Positions 13,979-19,064 of a stretch of 19,064 nt of DNA are shown in pieces; the stretch's first letter is position 1, and the number at the start of each line of letters is the position of its first letter. The notes beneath the pieces are model-generated. The model was given only the letters and a program-made list of their open reading frames with translations, searched no databases and was not told the origin of the DNA. A program made the position numbers and the translations under genes. Source of the DNA: an uncultured Verrucomicrobiota bacterium (GTDB lineage: Bacteria; Verrucomicrobiota; Verrucomicrobiia; Limisphaerales; JADLHS01); the NCBI GenBank assembly GCA_937894935.1, contig CALAYC010000192.1, forward strand, positions 1-19,064, in the 5' to 3' direction.

Positions 13979-14650
13979 ATGGAGATTCTGAAGAAGTTCA
14001 TCGACATCGTGCTGCACATGAGCAAGCACCTGGATGACCTCGTCGCTCAATACGGTCCGTGGCTCTACGTGATCCTCTTCCTGATTATCTTCTGCGAAAC
14101 CGGATTGGTGGTGACGCCGTTCTTGCCGGGCGACTCACTTCTCTTCGCTGTTGGTGCTCTGGCAGCTCGACCCGACGGACTTAATTTCTGGATTCTGTTC
14201 GTCGCGTTGATTGCAGCCGCCATCCTGGGTGATTCGGCGAATTACGGAATCGGGAAGTTTTTCGGCAAGAAACTTTCCGAAAAATATCCACGCCTGATAA
14301 AGCCCAAGCATCTTCAAAAAACTCACGAATTCTACGAACGTTACGGCGGCAAAACGATCATCATCGCTCGCTTCGTTCCCATCGTTCGCACGTTCGCTCC
14401 GTTCGTCGCTGGCATCGGCGCGATGACCTATCGCCGCTTCATGGTCTATAACGTCACGGGCGCGCTACTCTGGATCGGGCTGTTGCTACCGGCTGGCTAT
14501 TTCTTCGGCAACCTGGAAATGGTGAAGAAGAATTTCTCCGCCGTAATTCTCGTCATCATCATCCTGTCGGTGTTGCCAGGCATCATCGAATTCCTGCGCG
14601 AACGCCGACGACTGAAGACGGCGGGCGATTTGAACAATCGCCCGGCTTAA
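13979..14650 (+). CDS. DedA family membrane protein
   Basis: DedA/Tvp38-type inner-membrane proteins are implicated in moving lipid carriers or phospholipids across the membrane and in envelope stability. The 223-residue product has the DedA landmarks: E40 and the FLPGDSLLFAVGAL segment at 48-61, GDSANYGIGKFFGKKL at 84-99, and the amphipathic ARFVPIVRTFAPFVAGIG at 130-147 with two key arginines (R131, R137). Hydrophobic spans are near 26-46, 70-85, 140-175 and 186-206, and the C-terminus is basic. The start is the ATG at 13979; M14 is a later alternative. The gene ends with a TAA whose bases overlap the TAA of tsaB on the other strand (shared TTAA at 14647-14650), so there is no room for a terminator between them. 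Confidence 0.93.
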   Translation: MEILKKFIDIVLHMSKHLDDLVAQYGPWLYVILFLIIFCETGLVVTPFLPGDSLLFAVGALAARPDGLNFWILFVALIAAAILGDSANYGIGKFFGKKLSEKYPRLIKPKHLQKTHEFYERYGGKTIIIARFVPIVRTFAPFVAGIGAMTYRRFMVYNVTGALLWIGLLLPAGYFFGNLEMVKKNFSAVILVIIILSVLPGIIEFLRERRRLKTAGDLNNRPA

Positions 14651-15306
14651 TCCGTGAAGGATACTTTCCGCGGCGGCGGTGCTTTGACGAATTCCGTTTG
14701 TCGCAGATAAATCGGCTCCAACGTTTCGCCCGGAACAAAATCCGTTTGTCCGCGCGCCCACTTCGCAATCGCCACCGCCGAAGGGAAAGCCGGTCTGCCT
14801 TGCGGAAACCAACGCGTCACTTCCGGTCCGACCAGTAATTCACCTCGCTGTTTCAATTCGCGTACGTCCGCTGCGGTCATCAATCGTAACGCTTCGGTTT
14901 CTCGCGCGTCGCCATCTTCTGCAACGTAACGTGCCACGTAAAATTCCCCACGCTGCGCATCCACCACCACATTGAAGCTCGCATCAACACCGCTCGCGGC
15001 AGCTTGTGATGCAATCGCTGCGGCGCTGCTCATTCCGATGAGTTTCACTCCGGCTGCCAATTGCCAGCCTTGCGCCAATGAAAGCGCCACGCGAATACCC
15101 GTATAAGATCCCGGCCCGAGTCCCACGGCGATGCAATCAATCGCTTCGCGCGGCAACCCGGCGTCAGTTAAAGCGCGTTCGATTAGCGCCAACGGTTTCA
15201 TGTCGCGTCCCGGCGATACGTCCACGATTTCGCTGGCGATGGCCGAACCATTCCAGACGGCGACACTGCGTTGCGGAGAACTGAAATCAAACGCCAAAAT
15301 CTTCAT
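14647..15306 (-). CDS. tsaB: tRNA threonylcarbamoyladenosine biosynthesis protein TsaB
   Basis: TsaB (YeaZ) is the ASKHA-fold partner of TsaD and TsaE in making N6-threonylcarbamoyladenosine at position 37 of ANN-decoding tRNAs, in the cytoplasm. The protein is 219 residues from the ATG at 15306, normal for the family. It opens with the MKILAFDFSS nucleotide-fold strand and has the characteristic VGLGPGSYTGIRVALSLAQG near 61-80. The frame extends two codons upstream to a TTG at 15312, but MKI is the usual family start. Its start overlaps the end of tsaE by 20 bases. TsaD and TsaC are not in the window. The stop overlaps that of the convergent dedA gene. Confidence 0.95.
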   Translation of the reverse strand: MKILAFDFSSPQRSVAVWNGSAIASEIVDVSPGRDMKPLALIERALTDAGLPREAIDCIAVGLGPGSYTGIRVALSLAQGWQLAAGVKLIGMSSAAAIASQAAASGVDASFNVVVDAQRGEFYVARYVAEDGDARETEALRLMTAADVRELKQRGELLVGPEVTRWFPQGRPAFPSAVAIAKWARGQTDFVPGETLEPIYLRQTEFVKAPPPRKVSFTD

Positions 15307-15724
15307 AAACAATTCGCCGCTCCGTTTCGCTCAAGACTTCGATGTATACTTTTCTGGTTCTTCCATCTTCTATCTTCCAGTCTCCGCCTTCCAATCGTTC
15401 CGCCCATTCAATCACCGCGACGCCGTCAGGCTGCAAAAACTCTTCGATGCCGGCACTGTGAAGTTGCTCCGTCGTTTCGAGGCGATAGAGATCGAGATGA
15501 AACAATTTCAGTCGCCCGCCGCCGTATTCATTCACCAACGTGAACGTCGGCGAATGCACGCGCGTCGCGACGCCAAGTCCTCGCGCCAATCCACGCACGA
15601 GTTGTGTTTTACCCGCGCCCAAATCGCCGCTGAGCGCAATGACCAGGCCGCGTTGCGCTTCACGACCCCATTTCTCCCCGAGCGATTCCGTCTCCGCCGG
15701 ACTATGAGAAATGAACGTAGCCAT
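15287..15724 (-). CDS. tsaE: tRNA threonylcarbamoyladenosine biosynthesis ATPase TsaE
   Basis: TsaE is the P-loop ATPase that drives turnover of the TsaB-TsaD complex in t6A tRNA modification. From the ATG at 15724 the protein has 145 residues, close to the family norm. It shows Walker A GDLGAGKT at 33-40, the HSPTFTLVNEY segment at 57-67 with the conserved S/T-P-T-F, HLDLYRL at 76-82 and VIEWAERL at 104-111. The frame is open 23 codons further upstream, to 15793, deep inside thiL. That extension lacks family similarity, so the internal ATG is preferred. The start overlaps the end of thiL by 23 bases and the stop overlaps tsaB, so the genes are translationally coupled. Confidence 0.95.
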   Translation of the reverse strand: MATFISHSPAETESLGEKWGREAQRGLVIALSGDLGAGKTQLVRGLARGLGVATRVHSPTFTLVNEYGGGRLKLFHLDLYRLETTEQLHSAGIEEFLQPDGVAVIEWAERLEGGDWKIEDGRTRKVYIEVLSETERRIVYEDFGV

Positions 15725-16634
15725 GCGCAGTAAGCGGACGCACTCCGGTTTGATCGCGTAACCGAATGCCTTCCTCAGCGATAATTTTTCCAATACAACT
15801 GAGCTTCACCTCCGGAAACGCAGCCTTCCAACCATCCAACAGTCGCACGGCATCTTTGCTCGCGACCGTGAACAGCAATTCAAAATCTTCTCCATCCGTC
15901 AGCGCCGCGACGAATGCGGGTTTCGCTGCGTCACCACGCCTCGCAATCTCCTTCGCCGCTTGACTGATCGGCACGGCACTTTTCAGCAGTTCAGCTCCAA
16001 CCCGACTCGCTTTCAAAATGTGGCGCAAGTCACCGGCCAATCCGTCGCTCACATCCATCATCGCGTGAATCGAAAAACTCTCCGCAAGCCAACGCGCTTC
16101 CGCCAGACGTGGCGTAAAATCCAGATGTTTACCGCTGATAGAACCACCCAATTCGCCGGAAACAAAAATCGCATCGCCGACCTGCGCGCCTCTGCGCAAC
16201 ACCGCTTTGCCCCGCGGAACGTAACCAATCAGCGCGATGGAAATCATTACTCGATCCGGATTCGTCGTCGTCTCGCCGCCACTGATTGCGACATTCGTGT
16301 CGCGAGCCAAGGCATTGATTCCGGCGTAGAGCTTTTCCACGTAGTCCACGGAATAGTCTTTCGGCAACGCAATCGTAATCAACGCCGCGCTGGGCGTTCC
16401 TGCCATCGCCGCAATGTCACTCAAGCATCGGCCCAAAGCCTTGCGACCAACCTTCTCCGGTGGCGTCTCACGGGTGAAATGAATGCCCTCCACGATGGCG
16501 TCTGTTTTGAATAACAGTTGCTGGTTCGGACTGCCGCATTCCAGCACCGCGCAATCGTCCCCTGCTCCGACCACCACGGAATTGTTCGTCGGCAAGGACT
16601 GCGTCAGGCGGCTGATCAGTTCAAACTCGTTCAT
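15702..16634 (-). CDS. thiL: Thiamine-monophosphate kinase
   Basis: ThiL phosphorylates thiamine monophosphate with ATP to thiamine diphosphate, the active cofactor, in the cytoplasm. The 310-residue protein has the PurM-like fold landmarks: VVGAGDDCAV at 21-30 with the metal-binding Asp pair, FKTDAIVEGIHF at 42-53, RCLSDIAAMAGTP at 69-81, ISGGETT at 117-123 and MMDVSDGLAGDL at 192-203. The C-terminal TDGEDFELLFTV closes the active site. All expected acidic residues are present. It starts at the ATG at 16634, overlapping the stop of the upstream CPBP gene by four bases (ATGA). The nifJ product in the same window depends on thiamine diphosphate, but the genes are far apart, so this is a metabolic and not an operon link. 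Confidence 0.97.
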   Translation of the reverse strand: MNEFELISRLTQSLPTNNSVVVGAGDDCAVLECGSPNQQLLFKTDAIVEGIHFTRETPPEKVGRKALGRCLSDIAAMAGTPSAALITIALPKDYSVDYVEKLYAGINALARDTNVAISGGETTTNPDRVMISIALIGYVPRGKAVLRRGAQVGDAIFVSGELGGSISGKHLDFTPRLAEARWLAESFSIHAMMDVSDGLAGDLRHILKASRVGAELLKSAVPISQAAKEIARRGDAAKPAFVAALTDGEDFELLFTVASKDAVRLLDGWKAAFPEVKLSCIGKIIAEEGIRLRDQTGVRPLTAHGYVHFS

Positions 16635-17359
16635 ATCTCAGTCGGCGACCGCCTCGGATCGACAATGAAAAACATGATGAAATTGATCGCATTAAAAACG
16701 GCGTGCGCAGTGATGGGCGCGAGCAGATTACCGGTTCTTTCATAAAGCCAGACCAACAACAATGCGAGGGCCAGTAGCGGAATGAAAATGGCAACGTTCG
16801 CGTGGATGAGCGCAAATATCACCGACGACATCCAGACGCCAATCTGCCGATGTCCGTATTGCGCAATAGCGGAATATAGCACGCCGCGAAATAATATTTC
16901 CTCCGCCACCGGCGCGAGAATGATGGTGACGATTCCCAATGCGATAATCTGCGCCGCGGAACCTGAGTTGCGCAGCGCAACGAGCGCGAGTTGTTCCGCC
17001 GGTTCAATTCCCATCGTTTGCAACACTTTCACGCATAGCATTTGCAGCGACCAACCCACCGGCAAAAATAACAGCACCGCCAGCGCGCCGAGCCAAATCG
17101 CTTTCCCTGCTTGAACGCGCAAACCGAATCCGCTCGCCCAATCGGTTTCGTTCTTTATCAGAAATCGCCACGTCAAAGCCAACGCGCCGATTTGAAAAGT
17201 TGCGGCACTGACGAGAATGCGCAGAACAGACGGCGCGCTCTCCGGAGCTGCATCGCCACGCAACAACATGCCGAGCAAACTGCCTACGCCGACAAAAACA
17301 AACACGCCCAGCACCAGCCAGACGACCGTTTCAGGTTTCCATTTTGGCACAGCCAACAC
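16631..17359 (-). CDS. CPBP family intramembrane glutamic endopeptidase (CAAX protease-like)
   Basis: CPBP (ABI/CAAX) proteins are multi-span membrane proteases; most bacterial members have no known substrate. With a GTG start at 17359 the product has 242 residues. Hydrophobic spans lie near 12-31, 47-66, 88-107, 136-152 and 176-206. The catalytic motifs are present: EEILFR with E153-E154 and R158, the FALIH histidine H186, and HAVFN with H219 and N223. The frame is open upstream to a TTG at 17461, but that extension is cysteine- and arginine-rich, unlike the family, and would overlap the divergent DUF255 gene. GTG at 17350 is another option. It is first in the operon with thiL, tsaE and tsaB and is coupled to thiL by an ATGA overlap. 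Confidence 0.88.
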   Translation of the reverse strand: MLAVPKWKPETVVWLVLGVFVFVGVGSLLGMLLRGDAAPESAPSVLRILVSAATFQIGALALTWRFLIKNETDWASGFGLRVQAGKAIWLGALAVLLFLPVGWSLQMLCVKVLQTMGIEPAEQLALVALRNSGSAAQIIALGIVTIILAPVAEEILFRGVLYSAIAQYGHRQIGVWMSSVIFALIHANVAIFIPLLALALLLVWLYERTGNLLAPITAHAVFNAINFIMFFIVDPRRSPTEI

Positions 17360-17373
17360 GGCGGCAGGATAAT

Positions 17374-17397
17374 GCGAGTTCTCGCACCGGGCGAGAA
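17374..17397. promoter_or_regulatory. Inverted repeat in the CPBP/DUF255 divergent region
   Basis: TTCTCGC at 17379-17385 and GCGAGAA at 17391-17397 form a perfect 7-base inverted repeat with a five-base spacer. A further GCGAG at 17374-17378 can pair with the same CTCGC. The site lies between the two divergent starts (17359 and 17437), where an operator or a short hairpin in either leader would be expected. No known binding-site consensus is recognised. Confidence 0.35.
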
Positions 17398-17436
17398 TTG
17401 CTTTTGCTGAACCGCCGCTTGCAATTAAGTTGCGGC

Positions 17437-19064
17437 GTGAGCAGCACCGTTTCAGCACCAAAACATACGAATCGTCTCGCGCAGGAAAAGTCCCCTTACC
17501 TCCTGCAACACGCGCATAATCCCGTCGATTGGTTTCCCTGGGGCGCGGCGGCCTTCGCCAAAGCGCAGGCGGAAAACAAACCGATCTTTCTCAGCATCGG
17601 CTACTCCACCTGCCATTGGTGTCACGTGATGGAACGCGAATCGTTCGAGGATGAAAACATCGGCGCGTTCCTCCGCGAACATTTCATCAGCATCAAAGTG
17701 GACCGCGAAGAACGTCCGGATGTGGATAAAATTTACATGACGTTCGTTCAAAGCACGACCGGCAGCGGCGGTTGGCCGTTGAACGTTTTCCTGACCCCCG
17801 ACCGAAAACCTTTCTTCGGTGGAACCTACTTCCCACCCGATAATCGCTACGGTCGCGGCAGTTTTCTTTCCGTGCTGCAACAGATTGCTGCCGTCTGGCG
17901 CGAACGCGGCGCGGAAATCGTCGCATCCGCCGAGGAAATTCACGCGCAACTGGAATTGGTCACCAGCCAAAAACAGGAAGAGCGCGACACGTTTTCACCG
18001 GAAATCATTCGTCAGGCAGCACGGCTGTTCATGCAGGCATTCGATCCGCAAAACGGCGGATTTGGTAGTGCGCCGAAGTTTCCGCAGCCAAGTATGCCGT
18101 TGTTGTTGCTGCGCTACGCCAAACGGTTTGGCGATGCGGAAGCGATTCGCATGGTGCTGCACACGTGCGATCGTATGGCTTCCGGTGGCATTCACGATCA
18201 TCTCGGCGGCGGTTTCGCGCGTTACGCCGTGGATGCGCATTGGCTCGTGCCACATTTTGAAAAAATGCTCTATGACAACGCCCAACTCGCACAGCTTTAT
18301 CTCGATGCCTATCTCGTGAGCGGTGAACTCCGTTACGCGCATGTGGTGCGCGATATTCTCGATTACGTGCTCAACGACATGACGCATCCCGAAGGCGGAT
18401 TTTACTCCGCAGAAGATGCGGACAGCGAAGGGCACGAAGGGAAATTCTACTGCTGGACGCACAACGAACTCGCAAAACTGTTGTCGCCGGATGAATTCAA
18501 TGTTGCCGCTCGTTATTTCGGCATCACCAAGGAAGGCAACTTCATTGATCACAGCCATCCGCAACCGCTACCAGGTCAAAACGTCTTAAGCATCGTGGAA
18601 CCGAACGCACCGGAAGCCGATCAACCGCTTCTCGCTTCCGCTGTTCACAAAATGAAGGAAGTTCGCGCCCAACGAATTCGCCCACATCGCGACGACAAAG
18701 TTCTCGCCTCGTGGAACGGACTGACGCTTGGCGCCTTTGCGCGCGCTGGAGTCATCCTGAGCGAACCCAGATTCACCACTGCGGCCGAACGCAATCTGAT
18801 GTTTCTTCGCACTAAACTCTGGGATGCGAACAGCAATACCCTGTTCCACCGCTGGCGCGATGGCGAACGCGACCAGGTCCAGTTACTCGAAGGTTATGCG
18901 TTCCTGCTCGATGGCGTAATTCATCTTTACGAAGCCACACTCGATGCACAGCACCTGACCTTCGCCGTCACCTTAGCCGAAGCGATGTTGCAGAAGTTTT
19001 ATGACGCAGCAAACGGTGGATTCTGGCAAAGCACTGCCGACTCAAACGATCTCATCCTGCGCGT
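17437..19064 (+). CDS. DUF255 thioredoxin-domain protein (YyaL/spermatogenesis-associated 20-like), cut at the right edge
   Basis: The family joins an N-terminal thioredoxin-like domain to an (alpha/alpha)6-barrel domain related to N-acylglucosamine 2-epimerase/cellobiose epimerase enzymes. The cellular role is not settled. From a GTG at 17437, 542 codons are visible of the usual 600-700. The first part shows SPYLLQHAHNPVDWFPWG at 19-36, the CHWC redox motif at 59-62 in a YSTCHWCHVMERESFED context, and KVDREERPDVDKIYM. Later landmarks are NGGFGSAPKFP, GGIHDHLGGGFARYAVD, PHFEKMLYDNAQLA, EGGFYSAEDADSEG and RDDKVLASWNGL. The GTG is chosen because it sits just before the conserved NRLAQEKSPYLL; a TTG at 17419 is the only nearby alternative. 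There is no signal peptide, so the protein is cytoplasmic. It is divergent from the CPBP-thiL-tsaE-tsaB operon with 77 bases between. Confidence 0.94.
   Translation, partial: MSSTVSAPKHTNRLAQEKSPYLLQHAHNPVDWFPWGAAAFAKAQAENKPIFLSIGYSTCHWCHVMERESFEDENIGAFLREHFISIKVDREERPDVDKIYMTFVQSTTGSGGWPLNVFLTPDRKPFFGGTYFPPDNRYGRGSFLSVLQQIAAVWRERGAEIVASAEEIHAQLELVTSQKQEERDTFSPEIIRQAARLFMQAFDPQNGGFGSAPKFPQPSMPLLLLRYAKRFGDAEAIRMVLHTCDRMASGGIHDHLGGGFARYAVDAHWLVPHFEKMLYDNAQLAQLYLDAYLVSGELRYAHVVRDILDYVLNDMTHPEGGFYSAEDADSEGHEGKFYCWTHNELAKLLSPDEFNVAARYFGITKEGNFIDHSHPQPLPGQNVLSIVEPNAPEADQPLLASAVHKMKEVRAQRIRPHRDDKVLASWNGLTLGAFARAGVILSEPRFTTAAERNLMFLRTKLWDANSNTLFHRWRDGERDQVQLLEGYAFLLDGVIHLYEATLDAQHLTFAVTLAEAMLQKFYDAANGGFWQSTADSNDLILR

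Noticed and set aside
17360..17461. Upstream extension of the CPBP protein to the TTG at 17461
   Set aside because: The added residues are Cys/Arg-rich without family similarity and overlap the divergent DUF255 start.
1..19064. Mobile elements, CRISPR arrays, tRNA or rRNA genes, toxin-antitoxin or defence genes
   Set aside because: I looked for these and saw no transposase or integrase, no regularly spaced repeats, no tRNA-like cloverleaf and no defence-type domains in any convincing frame.

Overview
The window is an ordinary-looking stretch of bacterial chromosome with moderately high GC and dense coding on both strands. I found no insertion sequence, phage gene, CRISPR array, tRNA or rRNA. 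The gene content (complex I, 2-oxoacid:ferredoxin oxidoreductase, DedA, CvpA, CPBP and DUF255 proteins, ribosomal protein S2 and EF-Ts with alanine-rich tails, weak Shine-Dalgarno use, several GTG starts) suits a Gram-negative heterotroph. A member of the Verrucomicrobiota/PVC group is my best guess. That is an inference from overall flavour and is not proven by any marker here.

Layout. Positions 1-6737 on the minus strand hold an energy-metabolism block, in transcription order: a DUF309 protein, a 1220-residue pyruvate:ferredoxin oxidoreductase (nifJ type), a dihydroorotate-dehydrogenase-like flavoprotein, NuoI, a possible 54-codon small ORF and the start of NuoH, which runs off the left edge. 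NuoI precedes NuoH, the reverse of the classical nuo order. Divergent from this block is a CvpA-family membrane protein with a long C-terminal extension (6834-8051, plus). A strong two-way terminator (8154-8183) separates it from the rpsB-tsf operon (minus, 8204-9948). That operon has a candidate promoter, leader hairpins and an intercistronic stem-loop.

From 10207 to 14650 the plus strand carries proC, a class I methyltransferase, an AI-2E family transporter, two small single-span membrane proteins that look like diverged tandem paralogs, and a DedA protein. The DedA stop codon interlocks with the stop of tsaB on the opposite strand. From 17359 down to 14647 the minus strand is a tightly overlapping four-gene operon: CPBP protease homolog, thiL, tsaE, tsaB. 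It combines thiamine diphosphate synthesis with two t6A tRNA-modification genes. Divergent from it, starting at a GTG at 17437, is a DUF255 thioredoxin-domain protein that runs off the right edge.

How the genes may work together: the oxidoreductase makes reduced ferredoxin from pyruvate, and its position next to complex I genes suggests, without proving, that this ferredoxin feeds the respiratory chain. The oxidoreductase also needs thiamine diphosphate, whose last synthetic step is ThiL. I see no clear evidence of a wholly new system. The items most worth checking are the oxidoreductase/flavoprotein/complex I cluster with its altered active-site motif, the small ORF fitting exactly between nuoI and nuoH, and the paralogous small membrane pair.
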